Position numbers and translations under genes: made by a program. A DNA stretch of 7,803 nucleotides from JAAZMF01 sp036786445 (GTDB lineage Bacteria > Bacillota > Limnochordia > DTU087), in the NCBI GenBank assembly GCA_036786445.1, contig DAIQRD010000108.1, forward strand, positions 1-7,803, given 5' to 3'. The notes beneath the pieces are model-generated. The model did not search any database. It saw nothing but the letters and a program-made list of their open reading frames with translations, and was not told the DNA's origin. Positions 1 through 6,736 of this stretch are shown in pieces. Each line of letters starts with the position of its first letter. The first letter of the stretch is position 1.

Positions 1-1
1 G

Positions 2-1957
2 AAAAGGGTCGAGCAAGAGATCCAGCAGAATCTACAGCGCAATGAAAGCCTTGTGAGGATCCTGCAGCATCAGACCGATTCGGTACAGGAGTTAGTTGAT
101 TACGCCCTTCAGGAATCCATCAACCTTACCGGCAGTAAAATCGGGTATGTCTTCTTCTATGATGAAAGCACCAAGAAACTGACCCTCAATGCTTGGTCAA
201 AAATGGTCCTGGATCAGTGTCACATCACAGATAAGCAGACAGTCTATGATCTGGATCAAACAGGCATTTGGGGAGAAGCTATAAGACAGGGAAAGGCTAT
301 AATCGTCAACGACTTTGAGAAGCCAGATCCACGAAAAACAGGCTATCCCCCGGGACATGTGCAGATTAGTAGATACATGACACTACCAGTATATGATCAT
401 GGCAAGATCGTGGCAGCCATTGGGCTGGCCAATAAAGGGACCGATTATGGAGAAATGGATGTATGGCAAACGACACTTCTCATGGGTAATGTATGGAGTA
501 TGGTAGAACGGAAAAGAAACGAGATCGCCCTAAAAGAAGAAAAGGAACGCCTCAAAGCCACCTTGCTCTCAGTGGGCGATGGGGTAATAGCTACTGACCA
601 GCATGGCCAGATAGAGATCATCAATGAAGTCGCTCAAAGACTTACCGGATGGTCAGAGGCAGAAGCTCTAGGCCGTCCGTTTGAGCAAGTATTTGTGACC
701 GTAGATGAGCAGACCTGGGAGAAGCAAGAAGACTCGGTTGGAAGAGTACTACACTCTGGGATCACCATCGGTCTGACGAATCACACTGTGTTATTGGCTA
801 AAGACGGCAATGCAAAGCACATTGCTGATAGTGCAGCACCAATCAAAGACGATCAAGGCCTAGTCAGCGGCGCGGTCTTAGTCTTTCGGGATGTTACTGA
901 AGAGAAAGCCCGGGCTGCAGAGATAGAATACCTCAGCTACCATGATCAGTTAACGGGCCTTTATAACAGGAGGTTTCTTGAAAGAGCCCTCAAGAAGCTA
1001 GACACTGCCCACAACCTGCCTATATCTATCGTCATGTCAGATCTAAATGGGCTCAAACTAGTCAATGATACTCTGGGGCATGCCATCGGCGATCAGCTCC
1101 TTCGGAAGGCAGCAGAGGTCGTCACAGCCAACTGCCGAGACAGTGATATTATCGCTAGATGGGGAGGAGACGAATTCATCCTACTGCTTCCCAGGACAGA
1201 TTCGGTGGAAGCTGAGATAATCGTCTCTAGGATAGAGCAATCACTGCAGATGGAAACAGTCGAATCACTCCTGGTCTCTATGTCCTTCGGTTGGGGGACG
1301 AAGACAGAGTCTAAGCAAGAGATCGGAAGTGTATTTAGACGAGCGGAAAACCACATGTATCGCTCCAAGCTATTTCAAAGTCCTGGCATCCGCAGTGAAA
1401 CTATTGATGCATTGATGGCTGCTCTATTTGAGAAAAACCAACGGGAAGAGGAGCATTCCCATAGAGTGAGTGATCTATGTCAGCTAGTGGGCAAAGCCCT
1501 TGGGCTCAATGATTGGAAAGTCAAGGAACTGGGGCTCATCGGGCTATTCCATGATATCGGGAAAATCGTTGTAGATGAAAGCACCCTGAACAAATCCTCC
1601 GACCTGAGTGAGGATGAATGGAAGGAGCTACGGCGCCATCCGGAGGTAGGATATCGGCTGCTCAGTGCCGTCCAGGACATGTCTGATATAGCTTCCTATG
1701 TCTTAGCTCACCATGAAAGGTGGGATGGCACGGGATACCCCAAAGGGCTGAAGGCTGAGGAGATACCTTTGGAATCCAGGATTATCGGGATTGCCGACGC
1801 ATACGATGCCATGGTCAGCTATCGTCCCTATAGGAAGAGTCTGTCCAAAATAGAAGCAATAGAAGAGCTAAGAAGACATGCTGGGACTCAGTTCGATCCA
1901 AGGATAGCAGAAATCTTCATAGCCGCCATAGAAGATTGGGAGGAACACAGTAGTTGA
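2..1957 (+). CDS. GAF-PAS-GGDEF-HD-GYP cyclic-di-GMP signalling protein, 5' partial
   Basis: Sensor enzyme predicted to make and break cyclic di-GMP. The frame stays open to the left edge (in-frame from base 2, coiled-coil-like residues such as EIQQNLQRNES), so the GTG at 53 is probably not the true start. Numbering from that GTG, domains in order are: GAF about 10-155, PAS about 168-288, GGDEF about 290-445 and HD-GYP about 452-625. The GGDEF domain has DQLTGLYNRR, an intact active site at 371-375 and an RxxD product-inhibition site at 362-365, five residues upstream as is canonical. The HD-GYP domain has FHDIGK at 499-504 and HHERWDGTGYP at 553-563, so both synthase and phosphodiesterase motifs look intact. 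No transmembrane segment lies in the visible part; ligand-sensing input must come from GAF, PAS or the missing N-terminus. It is separated from the hyd operon by its own non-coding interval and is probably not co-transcribed with it. The domain call is firm; net activity is unknown. Confidence 0.95.
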   Translation, partial: KRVEQEIQQNLQRNESLVRILQHQTDSVQELVDYALQESINLTGSKIGYVFFYDESTKKLTLNAWSKMVLDQCHITDKQTVYDLDQTGIWGEAIRQGKAIIVNDFEKPDPRKTGYPPGHVQISRYMTLPVYDHGKIVAAIGLANKGTDYGEMDVWQTTLLMGNVWSMVERKRNEIALKEEKERLKATLLSVGDGVIATDQHGQIEIINEVAQRLTGWSEAEALGRPFEQVFVTVDEQTWEKQEDSVGRVLHSGITIGLTNHTVLLAKDGNAKHIADSAAPIKDDQGLVSGAVLVFRDVTEEKARAAEIEYLSYHDQLTGLYNRRFLERALKKLDTAHNLPISIVMSDLNGLKLVNDTLGHAIGDQLLRKAAEVVTANCRDSDIIARWGGDEFILLLPRTDSVEAEIIVSRIEQSLQMETVESLLVSMSFGWGTKTESKQEIGSVFRRAENHMYRSKLFQSPGIRSETIDALMAALFEKNQREEEHSHRVSDLCQLVGKALGLNDWKVKELGLIGLFHDIGKIVVDESTLNKSSDLSEDEWKELRRHPEVGYRLLSAVQDMSDIASYVLAHHERWDGTGYPKGLKAEEIPLESRIIGIADAYDAMVSYRPYRKSLSKIEAIEELRRHAGTQFDPRIAEIFIAAIEDWEEHSS

Positions 1958-2001
1958 CATACTGACATATTCCATCACCGACATTCCCAATAAAACCACT
2001 G

Positions 2002-2031
2002 GTGACAAAGTCTTCTTTTCCATGATACAAT
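2002..2031 (+). promoter_or_regulatory. Sigma-70/SigA-type promoter of the leader RNA and hyd operon
   Basis: The -35 is GTGACA (2002-2007, five of six matches), the spacer is 18 bases, and the -10 is TACAAT (2026-2031, five of six) preceded by TGA, which gives an extended -10. Transcription would begin near 2038, at the left edge of the structured RNA. This is the best promoter match I found ahead of the operon. Confidence 0.6.
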
Positions 2032-2037
2032 AGAGTC

Positions 2038-2243
2038 AACAATCAAATAGACGTTGCCTGCGGGTAGGGTTAACAACTGAACCTTAGGGCTAATGATTCC
2101 TGACTGTGCCTTACCAACGTTGCCGGGGAAGCAGAACTTGCGGCTCTGAAGCTAAGGGGGGTGCAGAACGAAGATCCTTTTTGGGGTTTTCACCGCGGAT
2201 TTAAGGAGCATTAGCCCGTCCACAAGACGGGTTTTTTGTTTTT
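2038..2243 (+). ncRNA. Structured leader RNA, candidate riboswitch/attenuator of the hyd maturation operon
   Basis: About 200 nt between the predicted start site and an intrinsic terminator, with no plausible ORF. Visible pairings: ACGTTG (2051-2056) with CAACGT (2115-2120), continued by GTAGGG (2064-2069) with CCTTAC (2109-2114). Together these make 12 pairs with a 7-nt bulge on the 5' side. A second hairpin pairs GAAGATCC (2170-2177) with GGGTTTTC (2184-2191). The loop segment GGGCTAATG (2087-2095) is perfectly complementary to CATTAGCCC (2209-2217), whose last bases are the 5' arm of the terminator, so the two pairings compete. TCCT (2098-2101) can extend it with AGGA (2204-2207) after a small internal loop. 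This is riboswitch/attenuator architecture by inspection; ligand and class are unknown. I compared it by eye with T-box, cobalamin, FMN, SAM, c-di-GMP, SRP and 6S patterns and found no convincing match. A free-standing small RNA ending at the terminator is the alternative. Confidence 0.6.
2213..2243 (+). terminator. Intrinsic terminator between leader RNA and the TM1266-family gene
   Basis: CCCGTC (2215-2220), loop CACAA, GACGGG (2226-2231), followed by six T, one G and five more T. A G-T and an A-T pair can lengthen the stem to eight. It lies about 50 bases before the first hyd-operon start codon and in the same direction, so the operon can only be expressed from the upstream promoter by readthrough or antitermination. 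The 5' arm also takes part in the competing CATTAGCCC pairing. Confidence 0.85.
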
Positions 2244-2276
2244 GTGTACCCCTACCCCAGACCATATCCAAAGAAT

Positions 2277-2282
2277 AGGAGG
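2277..2282 (+). promoter_or_regulatory. Ribosome binding site deciding the TM1266-family start
   Basis: Perfect AGGAGG. Spacing is 10 bases to ATG 2293 but one base to ATG 2284, so 2293 is favoured. It lies outside the terminator hairpin, which implies control at the level of termination and not by masking of this site. Confidence 0.7.
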
Positions 2283-2292
2283 CATGACGAAC

Positions 2293-2598
2293 ATGAATAA
2301 TGCCAAACAAGCTAAGAAAGCGAAATCAACCAGCAACAGCAGAGTAGGTGTTGCCGCCATCATAATTCAAGACCGCCTTGCAGCTGCTCCCACGGTCAAC
2401 AAAATATTAAGCGAATACGGCGAGATCATCGTAGGGCGTATGGGCCTTCCCTACAAGGACAGACAAGTCTCTGTGATCTCCCTTATTCTCGATGGCGATA
2501 CTGACACCATCGGTGCCATGACGGGAAAGCTCGGCGCCATTGCTGGTGTCAGATCCCGTGTCACCTTGGTACCACTAGATGAAAAGAGCGGTGAATAG
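2293..2598 (+). CDS. TM1266-family putative iron-only hydrogenase system regulator
   Basis: Small (101-residue) member of the TM1266 family, known as a putative regulator encoded beside [FeFe]-hydrogenase maturation genes; the structural type is an ACT-like ferredoxin fold without an obvious helix-turn-helix. Signature regions are VGVAAIIIQDR, the strand/turn GRMGLPYKD, and DTDTIGAMTGKLGAIAGV followed by a last strand, SRVTLVPL, closely resembling my recollection of the Thermotoga protein. I chose ATG 2293 because AGGAGG (2277-2282) lies 10 bases before it. ATG 2284 is only one base from that site, and the longer TTG start at 2236 would sit in the terminator T-tract. The first 20 residues are Lys/Ser/Asn-rich and extend beyond the core fold. 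The stop overlaps the hydE start by 20 bases, indicating co-translation. The exact regulatory mechanism of the family is not established. Confidence 0.9.
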   Translation: MNNAKQAKKAKSTSNSRVGVAAIIIQDRLAAAPTVNKILSEYGEIIVGRMGLPYKDRQVSVISLILDGDTDTIGAMTGKLGAIAGVRSRVTLVPLDEKSGE

Positions 2599-3844
2599 GC
2601 AGCCATTCCTGCCCATCTTGGCGGGAAGCGATCCTAACGCGGGTCAGGATCGGCGTAACTCCACCATTGACGCTAGCTATGCCCTGGCGTTGGAAAAGGC
2701 AACCGCCAACCGTGGCAGCCTGAGCTCTGCTGAGGTCGCTACACTTCTGACCCCAAATAGATCAACTGAAGAGATGATGCTGTGGCAAGCGGCCCATGGA
2801 CTGCGCCTAGCCACCACCGGCAAATGCATCCACCTGAGAGCCATCATAGAGTTCTCCAACTACTGTCGCCAGGATTGTCTCTATTGTGGACTGAGACGGA
2901 GTAACGGCAGGATTGCCCGTTATCGGATGACTCCAGATGAGATGGTGCAGACAGCTATAAAGGCTCACAGATTGCACGAATTCGGGACCTTTGTGCTGCA
3001 GTCAGGGGAAGATCCAAGTTATCCCCCGGAAGATCTAGAACTGGCGGTACACGGGATCAAGAAGGCCACCGGGGCGGCAGTAACCCTCAGCATTGGGGAA
3101 ATGCCCACGGAGAACTACCGGGCCCTAAGGGAAGCAGGTGCCGATAGGTTCCTTCTGAAGTTCGAGACGAGTGATGCCGAGCTTTTTCGGAAGTTGAAAC
3201 CCTCCACTACCCTAGCCCATCGCCTAGGATGCCTGAACTCTTTGAGGAAAATGGGCTATCAGATTGGTTCAGGTATCATCCTCGGCCTGCCGGGGCAGAA
3301 CTTGGGTTCCATCGCCAGCGATCTCCTACTGTGTCGGGATGAGGATTACGAGATGGTAAGCATAGGGCCCTTTATTCCCCATCCAGATACCCCCCTAGGC
3401 TCCGTTTCTCATGAAACAGCGCATCCCATGACACCCGATGCAGGGCCAGTATTGGCGGCAACCGCGAGTGTGCGATCAACTATTACCGCAGTAGCCGTGG
3501 CTCGTCTACTTGTCCCCCATGCCCACATGCCTGCCACTACAGCCCTCGGCGTCATCGGCAAGAGAGATGATGCATGGAGGAAGATGATCCCAAACTTGCG
3601 GGATGCCAGAAGTCTCGCACTGGTGGCAGGCGCGAATGTGGTGATGTTGGATGTGACTCCAGCAAAATACAGAGCCTGCTACAGCATTTATCCAGGGAAA
3701 TCTGAAGCCGATGGAGACGTAATCTTAGAATCAATTAGACAGGCCCAAGCAGATATTCGTACTCTGAAGATGACCATCTGCCCCGGAAGGGGCGATAGTC
3801 CAAAACCACCTTGGGGAAGGGGTAACACAAATGTTGAGAGATAG
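2579..3844 (+). CDS. hydE: [FeFe]-hydrogenase maturation radical SAM enzyme HydE
   Basis: Radical S-adenosylmethionine enzyme of H-cluster assembly. In current models it acts on the HydG-derived Fe-cysteine synthon on the way to the 2Fe subcluster. The 421-residue protein carries the radical-SAM CX3CX2C motif as CRQDCLYC (C96, C100, C103), followed by the HydE-typical GLRR, RYRMTPDE, VLQSGEDP, GLPGQ and IGPFIPHPDTPLG blocks, and the C-terminal YSIYPGK (368-374). The cysteines that bind an accessory C-terminal cluster in some homologues (CX7CX2C after PGK) are missing; that site is known to be dispensable. The cluster motif sits about 33 residues further from the N-terminus than in the Thermotoga protein as I recall it, so either there is an N-terminal extension or translation starts downstream, for instance at GTG 2591. 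The start overlaps the previous gene by 20 bases and the end overlaps hydG by 14. Confidence 0.96.
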   Translation: MKRAVNRQPFLPILAGSDPNAGQDRRNSTIDASYALALEKATANRGSLSSAEVATLLTPNRSTEEMMLWQAAHGLRLATTGKCIHLRAIIEFSNYCRQDCLYCGLRRSNGRIARYRMTPDEMVQTAIKAHRLHEFGTFVLQSGEDPSYPPEDLELAVHGIKKATGAAVTLSIGEMPTENYRALREAGADRFLLKFETSDAELFRKLKPSTTLAHRLGCLNSLRKMGYQIGSGIILGLPGQNLGSIASDLLLCRDEDYEMVSIGPFIPHPDTPLGSVSHETAHPMTPDAGPVLAATASVRSTITAVAVARLLVPHAHMPATTALGVIGKRDDAWRKMIPNLRDARSLALVAGANVVMLDVTPAKYRACYSIYPGKSEADGDVILESIRQAQADIRTLKMTICPGRGDSPKPPWGRGNTNVER

Positions 3845-5222
3845 AACTGCATGCACTTTTATCGATGATGAGAAGATCAGCAAAGCCCTGGAGGCAGGAG
3901 CACTTTACAGCCCCCAAGCAGTAAGGGATATACTCACTAAAGCCCGGGAACTACGGGGTCTAGAACTTGAGGAGTTGGCAGCCTTGCTCTGGGTAGATGA
4001 TCCTGAGCTGGTGGAGGAGATCTATACTACTGCCAGAGATATTAAAGAGACGATCTATGGAAAGAGGCTAGTCTTCTTTGCTCCACTCTACATCAGCGAC
4101 TACTGTGTAAATAACTGCAGGTACTGCGCCTACCAGAGAGATAACATTTACCCACGACGTCGGCTGACCATGGATGAATTGAGGCAAGAAGTCATGGCCA
4201 TAGAAGACATGGGCCATAAGCGCATCGCCCTAGAGGCTGGTGAAGATCCGGCTAATTGCCCCATAGACTACATCACCGAAGCCATGGAGACTATTTACCA
4301 AACCCATTCTGACAATGGCAGCATCCGCCGCATCAATGTCAATATAGCCGCCACCACAGTGGAAGATTACCGCAAGCTCAAAGACGCGGATATCGGTACC
4401 TATGTGCTCTTCCAGGAGACATACCATCGTGATACTTACCGCGCGGTTCATGATGGGCCCAAGGCCGACTATGACTGGCACACCACTGCCATGGACAGAG
4501 CCATGGAAGGCGGCATTGATGATGTTGGTATCGGCGTCCTCTATGGACTATATGATTGGCGTTTTGAGACCGTCGCACTGCTTGCCCATGCCCACCACCT
4601 TGACGATACCTATGGGGTCGGCCCACACACCATCTCATTCCCCCGTCTTAGGCCTGCAGCTGGCGTATCGTTAACTAATTTTCCTTACCTTGTTTCTGAT
4701 GAGAATTTCAAACTAATAGTAACTTGCCTGCGATTGGCTGTGCCCTACACCGGGATGATCCTTTCCACCAGAGAATCCCCGAGTTTCCGGGAAGAAGTCA
4801 TAGCTCTGGGGATTTCCCAGATCAGTGCCGGGTCCTGTACGGGGGTAGGCGAATACAGTCGACGGGAGAATCACGATACTCCCCAATTTGAAGTCAGCGA
4901 CCACCGCAACATGGACGAGATAATCAGGGACCTTCTGCCCGCAGGTTACGTTCCAAGCTTCTGTACCGCCTGTTACAGATCAGGCAGAACCGGGCAGTCT
5001 TTCATGTCACTGGCTAAAAGCAGCCATATACATGAATTCTGCCAACCCAATGCCATATTGACTTTTCAAGAATACCTGTGTGACTACGCTTCACCCGCGA
5101 CTATAGAGGCTGCTACACCGGCCATTCATGCCGCACTGGCACAAGTGGAGCCGCAGCTGCGCAGTAAGTGTGAGCAAAGGCTAACACAGATCAAAAACGG
5201 TGAAAGAGACTTCTATTTCTAG
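3831..5222 (+). CDS. hydG: [FeFe]-hydrogenase maturation tyrosine lyase HydG
   Basis: Radical-SAM tyrosine lyase that cleaves tyrosine to p-cresol and dehydroglycine and supplies the CO and CN- ligands of the hydrogenase H-cluster as an Fe(CO)2(CN) synthon. At 463 residues it has normal family length. The N-terminal CX3CX2C motif is CVNNCRYC (C92, C96, C99) for the SAM-binding 4Fe-4S cluster. The C-terminal CX2CX22C motif (C378, C381, C404) binds the second cluster where CO and cyanide are released. Other family blocks include YISDYC, LEAGEDP, VLFQETYH, GVLYGLYDWRFE, GPHTISFPRLRPA and SAGSCTGVGEY. The purine-rich GGGGAAGGGG (3813-3822) lies eight bases before the ATG, and the gene starts inside the end of hydE, so the two are translationally coupled. 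Both clusters look functional. Confidence 0.97.
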   Translation: MLRDRTACTFIDDEKISKALEAGALYSPQAVRDILTKARELRGLELEELAALLWVDDPELVEEIYTTARDIKETIYGKRLVFFAPLYISDYCVNNCRYCAYQRDNIYPRRRLTMDELRQEVMAIEDMGHKRIALEAGEDPANCPIDYITEAMETIYQTHSDNGSIRRINVNIAATTVEDYRKLKDADIGTYVLFQETYHRDTYRAVHDGPKADYDWHTTAMDRAMEGGIDDVGIGVLYGLYDWRFETVALLAHAHHLDDTYGVGPHTISFPRLRPAAGVSLTNFPYLVSDENFKLIVTCLRLAVPYTGMILSTRESPSFREEVIALGISQISAGSCTGVGEYSRRENHDTPQFEVSDHRNMDEIIRDLLPAGYVPSFCTACYRSGRTGQSFMSLAKSSHIHEFCQPNAILTFQEYLCDYASPATIEAATPAIHAALAQVEPQLRSKCEQRLTQIKNGERDFYF

Positions 5223-5260
5223 TCCTGGACGGGTCGTGCCTAAAGAGCGGGAGGATTGAC

Positions 5261-6508
5261 ATGAGCTTTAACAGAGCCCCTAGATCAAGTCGTTATCACA
5301 TCGCCATTTTGGGAAGGATGAATTCAGGCAAATCCAGCCTGATAAACGCTTTGGCTGATCAGGACGTTGCGGTAGTCTCTCCAGTTGCCGGAACGACCAC
5401 TGATACTGTGTACAAGGCCATGGAGATACATGGAACAGGTCCCGTGGTCTTCATTGATACTCCCGGGATAGACGACGAAAGTGTGCTTTCCGAAGCCAGG
5501 GTCACTCGGGCCATGAAAACCATGGATAAGGCAGACTTGGCTATCGTGGTGGTCGATGCCCAAAAAGGTGAAGGCCAGCCCGAAATGGAGCTTTACTCAA
5601 ATTTGGAGCATAAGCAACTTCCCTACATTGTCGCCGTGAACAAGACAGACCTTATCCATGGTGATTCCAGTTTGCTTGATGGTGGCGAGCCAAGTCCAAG
5701 CCCCGGAGCAAGGACGAGCGCATCTCGAGTATCGAGTGCGCCTTATGTGCAGGTAAGCGCCAAAACACACAGTGGCAAAGAGGAACTCCTGAAAGCCATT
5801 GGTAGGCTATCTGCAGAAGCCCATGGGCGGGAGGGACCTCCTATAGTAGGCGATCTCTTTAGCCCAGGCGATACAGTTGTCCTGGTGATTCCCATAGATG
5901 CACAGGCACCCAAGGGCAGACTAATCCTGCCTCAGGTTCAGGCCATCAGGGATATTCTAGACCATGATGGGATGGCGGTGGCCGTGAGAATAGCGCAGCT
6001 GCAGCAACTCTTTTGTAAAGGAGATTTCTCTCCCCAACTGGTCATAACAGATTCCCAAGCTTTCAAAGAAGTAGATCACATTGTCCCGCCATCCATCCCC
6101 CTCACCTCTTTCTCCATTCTCTTTGCACGCCACAAAGGCGATCTTGGGCTTTTGGTCAAAGGGGCTCGCTCTTTGGATTCCCTAAGACCAGGGGATATGG
6201 TGCTCATTTCCGAGGCATGCACCCATCACCCCGTGGAGGATGATATAGGGACTGTCAAGATTCCTCGGTTGCTCAATGCAAAGGTGGGGGGAGAGCTAAG
6301 ATACCACTGGCAAAAAGGAGGGGACTACCCAGAAGATCTCCGATGCTACAAGCTAATCATCCACTGTGGCGGATGCATGCTTAATCGAAGGGCAATGTGC
6401 TCACGCCTTGAGGCCGCAGCCAATACCGACGTTCCCATAACAAACTATGGAATGACCATCGCTGCATGTCATGGGATTTTGCCCAGAGCACTGGGGCCCT
6501 TTCAATGA
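5261..6508 (+). CDS. hydF: [FeFe]-hydrogenase maturation GTPase/scaffold HydF
   Basis: GTPase that receives the 2Fe precursor made with HydE and HydG and delivers it to apo-HydA. Of 415 residues, the N-terminal Era/TrmE-like GTPase domain shows all motifs: P-loop GRMNSGKSS (18-26), the TTTD switch I, DTPG (66-69), NKTD (127-130) and SAK (166-168). A dimerisation domain follows, then the C-terminal cluster domain with CTH (320-322) and HCGGC (368-372), separated by 45 residues. This fits the HydF CxHx(44-53)HCxxC signature, so a 4Fe-4S cluster can be bound. GGGAGG (5249-5254) lies six bases before the ATG and only 38 bases separate it from hydG. The loop between NKTD and SAK is about ten residues longer than usual as far as I recall, rich in Gly/Ser/Pro and Ala, and its DNA contains a strong palindrome (5718-5741). 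No clear terminator follows the gene. Confidence 0.97.
   Translation: MSFNRAPRSSRYHIAILGRMNSGKSSLINALADQDVAVVSPVAGTTTDTVYKAMEIHGTGPVVFIDTPGIDDESVLSEARVTRAMKTMDKADLAIVVVDAQKGEGQPEMELYSNLEHKQLPYIVAVNKTDLIHGDSSLLDGGEPSPSPGARTSASRVSSAPYVQVSAKTHSGKEELLKAIGRLSAEAHGREGPPIVGDLFSPGDTVVLVIPIDAQAPKGRLILPQVQAIRDILDHDGMAVAVRIAQLQQLFCKGDFSPQLVITDSQAFKEVDHIVPPSIPLTSFSILFARHKGDLGLLVKGARSLDSLRPGDMVLISEACTHHPVEDDIGTVKIPRLLNAKVGGELRYHWQKGGDYPEDLRCYKLIIHCGGCMLNRRAMCSRLEAAANTDVPITNYGMTIAACHGILPRALGPFQ
5718..5741 (+). repeat. Palindromic hairpin inside the hydF G4-G5 loop
   Basis: GCGCA (5718-5722), one unpaired T, CTCGA (5724-5728), loop GTA, TCGAG (5732-5736), TGCGC (5737-5741): ten perfect pairs with a single-base bulge. 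It encodes residues 153-161 of HydF, in a low-complexity loop between two GTPase motifs. It may be a small inserted palindromic element kept in frame or a chance structure; copy number elsewhere in the genome is unknown. Confidence 0.55.
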
Positions 6509-6736
6509 ACTCCAACGTTATCTTGAGAGCCTGCAGTGATCACCCAGTGACTCCTGCGGTGCTGAGTTCTCCCAGGTCCACATCGGCTGATCCGCAATTG
6601 CTCAGATTCAAACTGGTGTCTTGAAACAACGAACCAACGCCACTATGCACACTGACTTCCCTAGAAACTAATGGAAGGTTATTCCAGATAAAGACAGAAT
6701 GCTAATTGGTGGGACAAATTCACTATAGAGGTTAAT
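6509..6736. other. Non-coding spacer between hydF and the barrel-like gene
   Basis: 228 bases with no convincing gene. A weak promoter-like pair lies at TTGAAA (6621-6626) and TATGCA (6644-6649) with a 17-base spacer. A short symmetric hairpin occurs early: GCAG, three unpaired, TCAC, loop CCA, GTGA, three unpaired, CTGC, near 6534-6558. It lacks a T-tract, so I do not call a terminator. Another short inverted repeat, CTTCC/GGAAG, lies at about 6655-6677. The downstream gene probably has its own promoter here, but I cannot place it with confidence. Confidence 0.4.

Noticed and set aside
1954..1985. TTGACA at the end of the GGDEF/HD-GYP gene as a promoter -35
   Set aside because: No -10-like hexamer occurs 16-18 bases downstream; the GTGACA/TACAAT pair at 2002-2031 is better.
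2183..2243. T-box riboswitch, suggested by ACCGCGG before a terminator
   Set aside because: The conserved GGGTGG part of the T-box is missing, no AGTA/specifier loop is seen, and the downstream genes are not amino-acid or tRNA-ligase genes.
2038..2243. 6S RNA or SRP RNA based on length and local promoter/terminator
   Set aside because: The 5' and 3' ends do not form the long closing stem of 6S, and the SRP apical GGTCAGG...GGAAGGAAGCAGC pattern is absent. 6S is not fully excluded without a covariance search.
2236..2292. Longer TTG start for the TM1266-family protein
   Set aside because: It would begin inside the terminator T-tract and lacks a ribosome site; AGGAGG fits ATG 2293.
4378..4674. 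Open frames on both strands within hydG
   Set aside because: Shadows of the well-supported hydG frame; products are low-quality and without ribosome sites.
6505..6624. 39-codon forward ORF overlapping the hydF stop as ATGA
   Set aside because: No separate ribosome site, composition unlike a folded protein, no recognisable family; probably chance.
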